DNA from: Pachydiplax longipennis
Lineage: Eukaryota > Arthropoda > Insecta > Odonata > Libellulidae
Direction: 5' to 3'
Length of the DNA stretch: 64,000 bases
Assembly: GCA_036926295.1 (NCBI GenBank)
Contig: JAVFKF010000002.1
Span: forward strand, 12,101,501 to 12,165,500
Under the pieces are notes generated by a model that searched no databases, was not told the DNA's origin, and saw only the letters and a list, made by a program, of their open reading frames with translations. This document shows positions 51,130 to 63,545 of this stretch, piece after piece; the stretch's first letter is position 1, and each line of letters starts with the position of its first letter. Made by a program: the position numbers and the translations under genes.

Positions 51130-52080
51130 AAAACGGTATTAGATGGGACATTTTAGAGCACACGAACCAACCGAGACACTCATGTGCGTGAGTCATTGCA
51201 TTAGTAACTCCGAATTCCTTTTACGCGAGATTACCTATCTTGTATGCCTCCACATTACGCCACCGTCGCGTCTCACCTCCAAGCACTTAGAGCCCAAAAC
51301 TCCCGTAATTATCCCGCGCGGGAAGAAATCCAACTTGTAAAGAATTCATCCCGTCAAGGTCTGTCCCATAGCCCCGCTGGAGGGCAGTTTACTCATTTAA
51401 AATGGGGACGTGCGTCTGTCCCGCACAACTCCCTTTTGCTAGATAAAGGTGACGGCTTTATCCGTCGAACAAAGTAAGAGAGACGAGACCGGAAAGGAAA
51501 CCGGAGTGGAAAAACAGAAGGAAGGAATGCAGAGGAGAAAAAGGCCGAAAAGCGAAAAAGGAGACCGCGCTTCCATATTCGACATTCGGAAAGTATATGG
51601 CAAGCTTAGAAATTTTACGAATTTCGCGAGGGTCGAGGAAGGACGTGAAAAGTGCCGTTAGGATGGGAGAGAATGGGTGGAAGAAGACGGGGATCGAAAA
51701 ATGAAAAACAAACAAACGATTGGAGCTGCATGAGTTGGCAAGCCTTTAGAAGTACCAACCTTCTCGTACATCTCGTTCCCAGATGTACGTGTTGGCCAAA
51801 AAAAGGAGATAAAACCAGGGACAAACAAACCCGTTCTCTCTATACCTCTTGCGGGCTTTTTATTCCTTTCTTAATTCCTTTTTCCCATTCGCAGTCCGTT
51901 TACTTGCACTCGCTGGCATAGGAAGAGAAGGAGAGGGGACAGAACGGGAAAGAAGGAGTGGATGGGGAATTGCTCTGAGTAAGGATGTGAGCTTAATGAA
52001 GAAATGCACGAAGAGATAGGGGACAAGAGGAAATGTATGAAGAAATTAGGTTGAAATACTATGGGTGAAGAAAGGAAGCC
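51130..52080. other. CpG-richer island with strand-asymmetric purine tracts
   Basis: From about 51470 to 51580 and again from 51920 to 52080 the plus strand is strongly G/A-rich. Overlapping frames of 65-89 codons on both strands follow from this composition; the plus-strand ones are Lys/Arg/Glu-rich and the minus-strand ones Phe/Ser/Leu-rich. No gene is called. Confidence 0.45.
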
Positions 52081-53800
52081 GGCAAGATAATAGGTACAGC
52101 TTTACCTAGATTTAGAGGGAAGATTCTTTGCCGGATAATAGTCTGGTCGATTAACCGAGATATAAGAAGAAGTAGGAATCGATTATGGGTTTAGTTAGCC
52201 TGCGTCGAAAGCAAAGTTCACTTACCACGCAGTGGATATTCATATTATACATTTCTGGGGGAATGAATGCTTTGGAGGATTTATGAATTTCCAAAGAATG
52301 TGTGAATTGTAAGATGCTATTAGGTAGTTATTTAAGATTTTTATAAGGTCAAAAGTGAATCGTCAATTTCTCGAAAGTCATAAATCGCGTAGAAATCTCA
52401 CATTTATTGCCATGTTTGTACTCTAACAGCACTTGAATTCAAAAAGCAAAAAAGTCGTCTAACCTTCCAGGCTCCCTCACTATCTTAAAATAGTGCAACT
52501 AATTACAAATTCCTATACTTGAGGATACATTCCTGAAGCCTATTACCATAGATTTTCTTTTTCATAACAATTCGCAACACAACCTCCTGAGAGGTTTTGA
52601 AAACAAAAAAAGTTTTCAGAGCTCTGTGAAATACAGAACGATTTAGTTAAATACTCGCTAAAAGACCATTAATATATAAAATAGAAAGATATTCTACTGG
52701 TCTATTGTGGTGAATGAGATAGGGAAGAAAAACTGACCCGCGGGGCAGCTCTCGAGCAGTTTACGAGACGAGAGTTGATTTCATAATCTAACATATAAGA
52801 TCAACTTGTCGGTTTCATGCCACTTTTTCCATTCAGTCTTATTTAGAGAATAAGTAGATGGAAAAGTTTGCTGCAAATTTTCTGTTGCTTTGGAAGTACA
52901 TACTGAAGCAATCAATTATTTTCGTGCATGAAACATAATGGAAAAGCTCCTTGATTAAGAGTGATCGATGAGAAATTTTCCGCATTTTTCGAAACTATGA
53001 CGCACCTAAGTTATGAAAATCCTGTAGGATTGAAAATTAAATTACGAATGTAAGACACATGCTACTCACTGTGGTTTCCTAACTCATTCGGATAGACTTA
53101 ACGATTGTTATAACGAATAAGATGCACATTTGAATACACGTCTTAGATACGTGATTATATGGTATGCTTATAGTACAGTTATCATCACTAGATCTTGCGA
53201 AGCTAACTAAAGGGAAAAGATCTGCAAGCTAACGAGAAAATAGTATAAAAATAGTTATATTGAAAATTAAGTAGTGCTATTGACTCAATAATATCTTTCT
53301 CATTAATCATATGTTCGACCGTCATTAACTTAGTATAACTCCTTTGAATTACTTAATAGTTCTGATATACCATTTCTCTATGTTAACTATAATTTATCCC
53401 TAGAGGAGCATATAAACAGGTTTCATGCTTAAACTTTTCTATTAATTTCTTATAACTGTCAATCAATACTTAGGAAACTGTAAAATTGAGAGGCGGAATT
53501 AGTCACATCATATTTTAATGCATGCGTTTGTATTCAACTTGGTATTTTGTGTTAGATACACCTGATTTATAGTAGACTATGCGGCGAGATGATGTGCATT
53601 TTTCTCATAAATGAGAGATTTACTTAATGATAGGAAAGTATGGATGAGAATAGTGAATGGAAGAGACGATTAACTTGCTTACCCAGGAAGGGAATAGAGT
53701 GAGCCGTATTAATGCATGTACGTTCATATTTATAACTGCACCAAAAGCATCATCGGATTTTTTGATCTCATGGTGACCAATTTTAATAGTTCCCTTCTTT
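52081..53800. other. no gene recognised
   Basis: AT-rich and without repeat or RNA features that I could recognise. Confidence 0.5.
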
Positions 53801-54545
53801 TTCTAATGCCCCGGTAATCCTTCCATTCGACGCATGCACATTCTAAAATAGGAAGACCACTCCACCTGTTTAATTTCACGTCATCGCACCCTTTCCCTTC
53901 TCACTTTTTACGGGTCTAATTACTTAGACATCTTCGCGTTAATTGAAATCCCCCGGTACGCCTCCTTTATGCCCACGACATATGGGAATATGAAAAGAAT
54001 GGCGGACGGATAATGGGTCATCCGAGAGCAAAGGAGTCTAAATGGCTGGCGGGTGGAGACAGACGCACGGGGATTCTAAAAACGTACCCTTTCCTTGCAC
54101 GCGCGCGCACGCAAGTAAATAAGAGCCGTGGAGCGTTGCACGCCTTAATAAGGCAAATCCTAACGTCGCGCAGCAATCTCCGGTCTGCGAGAACGGGTTC
54201 GGGAAACAGCAAAAGGGCTGTGCGGGCAGGATAGAGAAAAAAGGAGCCTCTTCTATTCCCCGGGAGGAAATTCTCACGGGTTGCAGAGAGGAAATTCCCA
54301 GCGGGGCGGCAAAAGTCGGGCGGAAGCAATCTGCCATTACTTGGAGAGAAATAACGAGTTGGACGCGTCCTAAATGCTTACGCAGTCGGACCTTAGCCTA
54401 TGGCGGTTTGATCATCCGGAGGGATGCGGAGAATTTCTCAATCTTCTGCGCTCCAAAGGAAGGGTTCTTATCCGTAATTTCGAGGGCGATAGTGCGGATC
54501 TAAGGGTACCCATATGATACGCGGATCTACCCTAGGACATTCCTA
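53801..54545. other. CpG-rich island with a Z-DNA-prone run
   Basis: One of the most GC-rich patches of the window. It contains an 18-base strictly alternating pyrimidine-purine run, TGCACGCGCGCGCACGCA, at 54096-54113. Three open frames of 73-103 codons overlap on opposite strands at 54013-54337 and are explained by low stop-codon density. A promoter or first exon is possible but unsupported. Confidence 0.4.
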
Positions 54546-54775
54546 GAATCCATGCTAAAGGTTTTGATCTATCTTGCAATTAATATTCTATCTACATCTG
54601 CAGCAGAGGCGTAGCCAAGGTTCGTGGAGTTCTCATTAGTACGGAGCATTCGATGAAATGAAACATGCAAGAGTATGTAAAGGTTAGAAATATTGTTAAA
54701 GAAGGAAGCAGAAAACTAGCAATTAACAACAGTGTTTAGTAAAATCAAGTAGATGAAATAAGAGCTCATATAAGA

Positions 54776-54880
54776 AACCTCCAAAATCTCTGGAGAAGGA
54801 ATGAGACTTACTAGGCAAGATGAGTGAGGTAGTTTGCTTTTACCAAATGATCCAGGAGTCTTTAAACGGGATAAGTCTAT
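54776..54880 (-). repeat. dispersed short repeat (copy E)
   Basis: Read on the minus strand it contains GCAAACTACCTCACTCATCT, then TGCCTAGTAAGTCTCATTCC and TTCTCCAGAG. It is collinear with copy F, which has a better tRNA-like head. Confidence 0.7.
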
Positions 54881-56164
54881 GTAAATACAGCACTATGATA
54901 TTATGTACATCACTTCATTATATTGAAATAGGAATAGATACTGTGAATTCCATTGTTCAGCATCACTTATATCTATCAGCTTTCATATTATCGTAGCAAC
55001 AAAAAAGTTGAGAATGAAGGAAATGGAAGATATATTTTTCTCTATTATGTGTTGAGTAAAAAGCCCGGTAGTATACTATGCTCGGTTGAATAGGACGTAT
55101 CCGTATACGGGATATATTGCATACGATTATTGAAATCATTATCGATTCTCTCTCTCCTATTGTCAAACATTGTGAATATATCGTTGGATTCAAAAGCATT
55201 AATTGTCAACTCCGTCGAGTTTTTAAGAGGTCCGCCAAATTGCGAATTTAATCCCTTTGACGCGAGTTAATGCTGGCACGTTTCACCTCACTTCATTTTC
55301 ACATCATTTTCTCCGTCCGTTCTCTTTGCTTGGAGCACTTCATCTCCTGCCTTCCTATTCATGATATCATCGGTGCACACGGACAAAAACCCCGCATAAC
55401 GTACATCTGGCGTTGAATAACCACATCTCTTAGCACGTAACTCGCAGGGAATCGTTTAATGAATCTCATCGAAACCTCATCACATATTTCCATCTCTTAA
55501 AGCTTACATAAAGAATCATCGCGGGATTTATCATTCGCAATTACCGGGTATGAACATGCGATCGTCAGTCAATCCCTACGCTAATGACGTCATAAAACAT
55601 TGCCGAGCTGATAATAAATCGAGCGATTTCAAACTGCTCCGGAGCGAACCTGTTCTCAGGTCGAAGGATGCTCTCAATCTTTGCATCTTCAACATTTGGC
55701 TTTCGTTTCACTGCGAGGTAAAATACAAGAGAGGAAATGGAAGATGAATGGTACGCTGTGCAAGGCGAGGGCAAAAGGGGACTTTTTCATCAATCCAAGT
55801 AATTTTCCGCATTCAGATGAACAAGGAATATTTCAACTAAGGTGAATATGATTAAGGATGCATTCAGATGTTCTAGTCTATGACTAGGGATATATTTTGT
55901 AGAATTTACTCAACGTAGGGATTACTGAGTCGAGGAAAAATATCATATTAATATTTAAATGTAATTTTTGACGCGATTTATGTCATGCAAATATCCTAAG
56001 CTTAGAGCAGATGATTGTTCTGTAGTCAGATCTTGATGAAGAAATACTTTTCATTTGCCTTTTCGGACAGGATAGAGGATAATGTATCTTTCATTTACAT
56101 TAGATTCAATCTTCTATATGGCTGAGATACTTAGGTATGCGTTATACTATGAATAGTTACGAAA
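54881..56164. other. no gene recognised; CpG-richer 55.2-55.8 kb
   Basis: A perfect 10-base palindrome CCGTATACGG is at 55101-55110. Frames at 55550-55774 overlap on opposite strands and are not recognisable. Confidence 0.45.
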
Positions 56165-56255
56165 ATGAAAAATAGCTGATAGAATCGAACTCGGATTTCC
56201 ACTTTACAGTTGAAGTGAGCAATCTCATCCTCATTCCTTTCCTTTTATTATCTTT
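56165..56255 (-). mobile_element. tRNA-like SINE fragment
   Basis: On the minus strand a B-box-like GAGTTCGATTCT follows a GATTGCTCACTTCAACTG segment, which stands where an A box would be. A GAATGAGGATGAG stretch resembling the dispersed repeat lies upstream. The copy is strongly degraded. Confidence 0.35.
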
Positions 56256-56354
56256 AATTGGGGTTTCTTGCTCTATCACTTTATATAGCTGATGCCTCTC
56301 AAAGTCATGGCCCTTGTCTGTAAAGTCTCCAAAAATGACATTTCTGAATGTTCA

Positions 56355-56412
56355 GGTAAGATAAATCAGTTCGATAGAGCAGTAGAAGATTCGATTCCCG
56401 GTCCCTTCAGGC
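56355..56412 (+). mobile_element. tRNA-like SINE fragment
   Basis: AATCAGTTCGATAGAGCAGT is an A-box-like segment and GATTCGATTCC at 56388-56398 a B box, close together as in a shortened tRNA head. There is no complete cloverleaf. With the opposite-strand fragment just upstream it may reflect a double insertion. Confidence 0.4.
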
Positions 56413-56933
56413 ATATTTTACTTCCGTTCCCTTTTGGAGCATTCCTAGTCGCACGCTTTATCTTTAAATGTCATTCATTATCCCCATGCTGAATGATGGT
56501 ATTTATTCTAGTGTCTTTTAATTGAATATTATGAAAGGTATATTTCATTGGGTTATTCTGTTGCTCTTACGGTGACTTGGTCCACTAACAGAATTCATTC
56601 CTTAGTTAGAATAGGAAGAAAAATTAACTTCACTCTCATTCGCCTAGCCCGCTTATTCCTTCTCCAAAGCTTTTGGTGGCTGATCGCTGCGAATTATAGA
56701 AAACAACCAGCCTTGGGTCAATTTACTTAGCGTTCTTAATGCAGTGGACCAGTAGCTTGTGGTCAGTTACGTTGAAAAATAATCCTCCAGAAATAGGACA
56801 AGTTCGAGAGTTCTAGTCACTCAGTTGCGCGTATGGAATTTAAATTCATTTAAAGAAAATGGAAATCGAATTACTACCATTCTGACGAGCAATCATTTAC
56901 TAATGGTTAGAAAATAGATGATCCTTCTGTAAC

Positions 56934-56938
56934 AAAAA
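56934..56938 (-). terminator. Pol III T5 terminator of tRNA-His
   Basis: On the minus strand TTTTT begins six bases after the discriminator base of the tRNA gene, a usual position for Pol III termination. Confidence 0.75.
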
Positions 56939-56944
56939 GTAATG

Positions 56945-57016
56945 TGCCGTGACCAGGATTCGAACCTGGGTTATTGCGGCCACAACGCAATGTCCTAACC
57001 ACTAGACGATCACGGC
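56945..57016 (-). tRNA. tRNA-His (anticodon GTG)
   Basis: The 72-base gene decodes His codons CAC and CAU in cytosolic translation. The acceptor stem GCCGTGA pairs fully with TCACGGC and the discriminator is A. The D arm contains TAGTGGTTAGGAC. The anticodon stem TTGCG/CGCAA is perfect, with loop TTGTGGC and anticodon GTG (complement at 56981-56983). The T arm is CCAGG-TTCGAAT-CCTGG. There is no intron, and the internal A and B boxes are standard. As in other eukaryotes the G at position -1 is not encoded. Every stem is intact and a T5 terminator follows, so a working gene is likely. No second tRNA was seen nearby. Confidence 0.97.
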
Positions 57017-57548
57017 TTACGAGCTTGTCAACAAAAGCTGCTTTATAACAGTCATGATGAAAATATATTTTTAATTACTGTATACATTTCGTGTAAAACA
57101 AACGTTTCCAAAGTTTCGGAGGAGAGTTGTAAGGAGTTTAGGAATTCGTCTGTGAATGTAAGAAATAGTTTCAATCGAGGATGAGGAAGAAATTAATCTA
57201 TGAATACTCTTCGTGGCCCAAACGGATTAAAACCTGAAAAATTTCGATACATTGAATAATTTCAGTTGCTAATGGATGAGATATGGAACTTTTATTGTTT
57301 TAATTTATACCTCATTAATGTGCTTGTTGTGGCTTCCCTTGCACATACTTAAACATGTTACGCTTGAGCATGATATTCATTCTTTTCTATCGAGACAGCG
57401 AAGAAAAACTGGTGAACTATTTTTTTCAATTCTTTGCTTTCCTTTTCTGCATAGCGCCTTAATGCATGCAACACGCAGTACAAGGACAGCCGGTCAGTCC
57501 CTTGCTCGTCTTTTCAGCAATACTAGAATGACCATCATTGGTTTACAG
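57017..57548. other. no gene recognised
   Basis: AT-rich upstream flank of the tRNA gene. A 93-codon frame (57276-57557) has no recognisable product. Confidence 0.5.
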
Positions 57549-57820
57549 CAGGGGTGACCAACGTATGACCTACGGGCAGCCCTTTTAAGAATCCGTTCTC
57601 CCCAGTATATTGTCTTTTCTAAAACCCTACTAACTAAAGTGACAAAAGCAAATACTTGAGAAGTATACTAATATGTTATCCTATGTATTCACTTTATTCA
57701 TCAGTATAGGAGAATGAGGTAGCTAACGGTATAAATTATTATTTCAACAATTATTTATTAGCATAGTACATTTTGTGCGGACTTCTTGGATACTAATGCG
57801 GCCCACTGGGATGAAAAGCG
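57549..57820 (+). mobile_element. decayed non-autonomous hAT-like element
   Basis: The left edge CAGGGGTGACCAACGTATGA, then ACGGGCAGCCCTTTTAAGAA, has the pattern of the CAGGGGTGGCCAACC...GGGCCGC hAT family found in many animals. A GCGGCCCACTGGGATGAAAA segment at 57798-57817 is typical of the same elements' interior or right side. The right terminus (CACCCCTG) and an 8-bp duplication were not found. Confidence 0.5.
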
Positions 57821-57929
57821 AGAAACCGCCGTTCATATTGGTTTTCTTTCTTAGATTTTCACGCGATAAACTTACTAAATGTCGCTGAAAGATCGTTTTG
57901 AGATTTGATGAACTTAGAAGGCATAGAAG

Positions 57930-58620
57930 TGCGAGTGAACGTGTGTAGCACAGACTCGAGTAGCTGCAAGGAAAATCACGAGTACTGAAGCCATCTAAAT
58001 CTTCATTCTGCAAACCTCCCTTTCTTCCCTATTCACTCGTTGCACTCAATCACGCGCGGTGAGAGTAGGCATACTATACAATCCCCCACTCCAACGAGGC
58101 TGATGAATGAAGCCCGTCAGTAGTGCGTAGAGGGCACAAAGGAGGGGGAAGACTCCTTTTCAAATCCCCTCCCCATTTCCCATCCATCTTTCCCGCTCAC
58201 TCCTTCCACCTCTTCAAGGTGAGGTCGTATTTAATTCTCCTATCCGATCTTCCCAAAAAGAGAACTGGTGCGCATAAAGGGTCCATCTACTGACGGATAT
58301 TTTCCTCGCTCAAAAAAGCTCGCGTTCACGGCAGCACGCGTTCGTAAACGAGGCTCCCGGTTTTCGCTTCTCCCCCATTTCCTCGTCAATTTCCTTTACT
58401 CTCAATTAAGCACGGCGCGAAAGTGAGTGTGGGCGCGTTGAAGCAAGGGTAGTAAAAATGGCTACCATCTCCACGGAGTTGTCGTTTTTGCATCGGAGAA
58501 TCCCATTATGCGATGCTCTTTTTCTTTCTGCGCTTCGTACCTCTCTTCTGCCGGGGGTTAGGTAACGTTCTCATGGTGATATCGCTCTATGAAAAGAAAG
58601 GTCCGTACTTGGTGCATGCG
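57930..58620. other. CpG-richer island, no gene
   Basis: Mixed GC-rich sequence with several CGCG motifs and pyrimidine-rich runs. No recognised frame. Candidate regulatory DNA only. Confidence 0.35.
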
Positions 58621-58789
58621 CGGAAGAGTCTGGTTCCTTTCTTCTTATTCCTATTATTAATAATGACGGCACAAGTATAGTTCCATGACTACTTGATGTA
58701 AAATATCAACTGATATCTTTTCGCTGCAATAAAAGATTCTGTGAGGAAGTGATAAATATTGACAAAGGTGCATAATAATTAGCCTAAAA

Positions 58790-58862
58790 GTTATTTTTAT
58801 ATATTTTAATATTATTATAATTTAATTATTTTATATTATCATTATATATATTATATTAATAC
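58790..58862. repeat. AT-only low-complexity tract
   Basis: About 70 bases of nearly pure A/T rich in TTATAT and TATAAT steps. No unit repeats exactly. Confidence 0.7.
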
Positions 58863-60017
58863 GTTTTAGCTATTACTACGTAGGCATTTATTGGTATATC
58901 ATTAGTAGGAGCAGTAATCCTATTTCATGGTCGCAGTCAAACTTTACGTCGAGCTACAATAATACAGCTATTCACTATTACAATAACGATATCTCCTTGA
59001 TAAACTGCCAGACTACAGATTTGCTTCCCTCGCAAATAATAATTTGTTTCGTGAATTTTAATATTTACAGATACACAAAAATTGAAGTCATATTTTAAAC
59101 ATCTATTTTATATCAAGCTTTTTCTCTGTTCTCAAACAATTATTCCAAGTACATATATACATTAGTCGAACAAATGCATATCTTTAAGTAACTTTTTCAT
59201 AGTAAATTTATCTTGTACGGTACACATATACATAAGATACACATGTATATATACAGACGTATATAACATGTAAGCTTCGCAGTTTTTAGATCTTCTCGGC
59301 TATCGTAGAGTCACCACCGGAACTCACCCAACAAGGACTACTACTCCTACTCTTTCTGTACTACATTATTGGCAAGCCCAGACTAATCAAAACGCAAAAT
59401 AAATTGAAACTCCAAATAAATTTAAATCCAAACAAATTCTGAGTACTCTACTAAAAATTCCTTGTGATGTGAACGAAGGACTCAAAGATATATGTTTGGA
59501 TTGAAATGAAAGAATCATGCAAGTAAACTATTCCATTCCAAAACGACGTATCTCAGAAACATGATTTAAATATCCAATCCTCTCTTAAGTACATTGAATC
59601 TATCCTTGTGGCCTCTCGAATATAAACATTTTGCTTCTTTAATTCTTTATAACATTTCTTAGAACGAACTTGCTCCCGTATATACCTTAAAATATTTTTT
59701 TCCATCTTTTTCTCTCCATCAAGGTTACTGAACTTAATTCTGAAATTATTTAAAGAACGCCGTCATAACTGAGTAAATTTAACATTCTTTTACTTTTTCT
59801 TTCTTAGTCTGATTTATACTCTTTCCCATACACATTTTCTGTCTTATAAGACTTGCTAAACGCATGGTTTATATGCAGCCTCTTCCTTCTCTTCTTAACT
59901 ATACATACTATGAATTTCCGGGTTTAGTGGCTTTCAATCGAACTTTATGTGCGGTTTGTTTGTAAAATCATTAACGTGAAGGCTGGTTTGGACTAAATCT
60001 CTTTTAACATCAGCTAC
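58863..60017. other. no gene recognised
   Basis: AT-rich. The first 140 bases read in the invertebrate mitochondrial code as a 39-codon hydrophobic frame ending in TAA, but no mitochondrial gene could be matched. Confidence 0.45.
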
Positions 60018-60120
60018 AGAAAACTCTGGAAAGAGTATGAGGCTCACTAGGCAAGATGAGGAGGTAGTTTACCTTTGCCAAGGAAGCTTTACTCACTGAG
60101 CTGGAATAGCATCAGTGGAA
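60018..60120 (-). repeat. dispersed short repeat (copy F), best head
   Basis: Minus-strand order: CCAGCTCAGTGAGTAAAGC (tRNA-like A-box region), CCTTGGCAAAGG, TAAACTACCTCCTCATCTTG, CCTAGTGAGCCTCATACTC, TTTCCAGAG. This is the most complete member and defines the family layout. No B box follows, so either the tRNA module is truncated or the A-box resemblance is fortuitous. Confidence 0.7.
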
Positions 60121-63100
60121 TAATTCCACGTAAGTGCAGCGCAATGATCCTGCGAATAAAATTTTTCATAGCATTCAATACGATGTGATCAGAATACCGT
60201 TATTTAGCGTTACTAATATCTCGGTGACTTTCGTATCATCACAGCCATTAACCAGTCTGAAAGAAAAGTAAACAAAAAGTACATTTTCCTCTACCCTGTA
60301 GCAAAAGAAAATAGGAAATATTACATTCATTACGATTAGGAAGCAGGAATGACTCTAAATATAATTCCAATAAATTCTTTGAGGAGATTCTGACAATTTT
60401 CTCACCGAAAGAAGCGTTTTTGCATAAGGAAGAATGCGTATGACTAGTTTATTTATCAAAAATAATAAATAGATATGATGATTAAAATGATCATTTCAGC
60501 TTATATTTTGGTAGACTTCCAAATAATACTCACTTTAGATTAAAAATTCACTAGCATCATTGCATCGGGTAAAGATAAAATATTTAACCAAGAAAACAAG
60601 TTTCAATGCAACAGCGTATTTCAGGTTTAGGAAGATTTTTGGAGCAGTTTCTTTGGCTCGGTCCTATTGTAAATGTTAGGCGGTTGTTGAGTTACTTCCA
60701 TAAGAATGCGATAGACTTGTAAGGTGAAAACCTTGTATGAAACCATTACGCCACGTATATAATCACTAGGCCGTATTTCATTTGCATGTGGCCTATATCC
60801 ACTCCTCGAAATTTCCCTTTCATAAGACTAATTCAATCGCTAAGTAAACCGAAGTATATTTTATTTCCATTTCAAAGAAATACGAGATTGGAAAACAAAT
60901 TTACTAGATAGCTTGGAATTGAATCAAAGTGATATGGAAAGGCTACATGTAGCCAAAAGGCTAGAAGTCCCCTACTTCTGATTTAGGTGATGAAAAGAAT
61001 TAAAATAATTTCTCTATCAATGCACACAATCTTTCGGATATTCTACATAATATATCAAGTCAAGCGAGTTAAATATTATAGTCAACTTCTTATGCTTTAC
61101 CTTTTAATTGCATGGATAAAAACAACATTTCACTATAGTTATTTTAGGAAAGATACATTGAAATCCATTAATGCATTGCAAAAATATATCTATATATATT
61201 TACATTCGATTAGGCCTTCAGTGAGGAATTAAATATATTTACTCATCGCTCATAAGGACACAGCAGGTGATAAAAAGAAATGTAATATTTTCCTTATCTT
61301 TAATAATGCAGGTGCGATTGAAGAAAACTATGCAAATTAGCGGCACTGTAGGAAACTAAAGTTGAATCATCGTCTACTTAAACATCCATTTAATTAGTGA
61401 TGAGCTGAACTTCATAGAGATACAAACATAAAATATTTCATGTTAAATCTTTAAAATGACAAAACAAGATCTCAGGTTTCCCTTCCATCCAGTTAAGATT
61501 TCTGAAAGTGGTGGAAATTCACCGGATTTTCTGCTGCAGCGTGCAGAATGTATCATTTTTGAGTCACATGAGCGTAATAGCCCGAAGCGGACATCGTTAA
61601 AGTTTCATAGAAAGAGACTGCGCAGTTATTCATTTTCTTCTCATGTCCATAAATTTTCCCACTCCGAAGGCTAAGAAAGCGTACTTATTTGAAGTGGTTT
61701 GGAATGGTGGTGTAGCCGAGGAGCGGTTTTGGTGTACGGTTAGCATTTCTCGGCCGCCAGTAACCTCTGGAAATTAATCCATCGTGCGTGAGGCGACATG
61801 TCGGGTGGATATATATTCATGGTCCATTTTATTGCGAGACATTCCGTCTTCCCCAACGCTGCTATCTTACGGCTAGCCGCCTCCTTATCTTGGCAGACTC
61901 GAGCAAAAAGTGGTCTTCCGGTTTCAGAGGGGATATTTCTTGCTGGAAAAGAATGCGTTCGTCCTTGACGACGGAAGATCTGGCAGGAAACATTTCTAAT
62001 ATTCTGATTTTATGTAAAGACTGCGTGAAACGATGAAAAGTCGTGATGTTATTATAGATCGTTTTGTCAACCTTTAGATTATGACAATAATAATCCGAAG
62101 GCGCGTTCCGATTGATTCCTTACTTTAGGACTAAAACATAATTAATCCAATATAAATTTACAAACAGGGTTTTTATAACGAAGTTTTATTTCGAAATCGA
62201 CGGAAATTTTTTAATTTCAAATTTTCACTAACTTAGTGATTTTTGTTTTCGACTTGGAGATTTTTAGTGCATTTATAACAGATTTCGTTGCATACATATC
62301 GAATACAGAATTTTGTGTTCTATACCTATAATTCTGACTTCATCTTCGAACCACAGCATCAAATTTTGATTTTATATTAAAAGAAAAATCAACTTCGACT
62401 CGGAAATTTTATTCTCTGGCCCTAACTCGCTTCGTGTCAAACCCGGAGAGGTGGCAACTCCGTTAACAAAGTTTCACCTCAAATGTTTATTGTTATACAA
62501 CTCACAAAGGAATGATTTGAAGCAAGTTTTTTATGTCTCGATCCGGCTATTTATTGCAACTGAAGCTTGTGAAGCATCAGTCAATTCTGTAAACGATTGA
62601 CGATTGAAAGTTCATAAAATCGTATTGAAACAAATGGGGAGTTTTAAGCACTAAAAAACTTTATGTATATTATCATTATCTCTGTCTGTTAAATTATTAA
62701 TAATACTTTGTAAGTCTTAGAAAGAAAAGTAAACAATGGAAACTATTGTCTCTCAGGGTGTTCATGCTTCTGAAGCCTACACTACCACTCTCAATTATAA
62801 ATCAAAATACATGTATATAGTCAAGGTTAAACTGTTCTATTTCAAAATCCCATTTTAAAACTATGATCTAGAAATGAATATGGGAATATATTTACTTATT
62901 TATTCAACGGGATCTACCCATTTTTATGGAAATTAAAGAATGCCACAGTAGCAAATCACATCAAATATTACAAATAACAGCATATAAATTATAGGATCAC
63001 AAATCAGGAGACAAAAAGGGTAAACTATAGAGATATAGTAAGATATAAATTATAAATTACTACAAATGAAGAAATTTGACATTGTAAAGTACAATAAATT

Positions 63101-63419
63101 CAGTATGTCTCAGCATCCCTCCATTATAAAATACCATAAATAATAAGATACAAATATATATAATGAATACATGTAAAAGATAGGTTTTACTGTTCACTAG
63201 ATTTTATTTGAATTTATCTTCGCATTTATGTAAGTAATAATTATGAATTCCGGTTAAAATATATCTTGCTTAACTTGCACATGTGATTATGTCGAAGTGA
63301 TGCTAGTGTTGAAAACTGGTAACATAAATTTCTATCTCGCGTCTATTCTGTTATAGAACATTTTATTGCGGTACTAAATCGTATACTTATTAAAGACAAT
63401 GATGCATCTCATCACTCAT
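60121..63419. other. no gene recognised
   Basis: AT-rich. Three diverged direct copies of a TTCGACTYGGARATTTT-like motif lie at about 62196, 62247 and 62393. A GTGTAGCCGAGGAGCGG stretch at about 61714 resembles an A box but has no B box. Frames of 72-82 codons at 60987-62036 are unrecognised. Confidence 0.45.
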
Positions 63420-63545
63420 AGTACACCACCGCATTGCGGGAACCCCTTGGTCGAGGGGGACCCAGAACGGCTTTCTGTGGGGTTTGCTGAGGGACGTTTC
63501 ACCGCTGGTTTGTGCTTGCTGCTGCTTCCGTTTCGCCACCATTAG
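63420..63545. other. isolated GC-rich patch
   Basis: About 125 bases are much richer in G and C than their surroundings, including CCCCTTGGTCGAGGGGGACC, a near-palindrome able to form a short hairpin. It may be a fragment of a repeat, but I cannot name one. Confidence 0.35.

Noticed and set aside
51449..51661. Basic open frame as a nuclear protein
   Set aside because: The Lys/Arg/Glu richness follows from the purine-rich strand, and an 85-codon frame is open on the opposite strand over the same bases.
54013..54337. Overlapping 73-103-codon frames in the CpG island
   Set aside because: Frames open on both strands at once are explained by low stop density in GC-rich DNA, and no domain is recognised.
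58883..59001. Possible nuclear copy of mitochondrial DNA
   Set aside because: It reads as 39 hydrophobic codons in the mitochondrial code, but no mitochondrial protein could be matched and the flanks do not extend the frame.
61705..61765. tRNA-like sequence with an A-box-like GTAGCCGAGGAGCGG
   Set aside because: There is no B box and no foldable cloverleaf.
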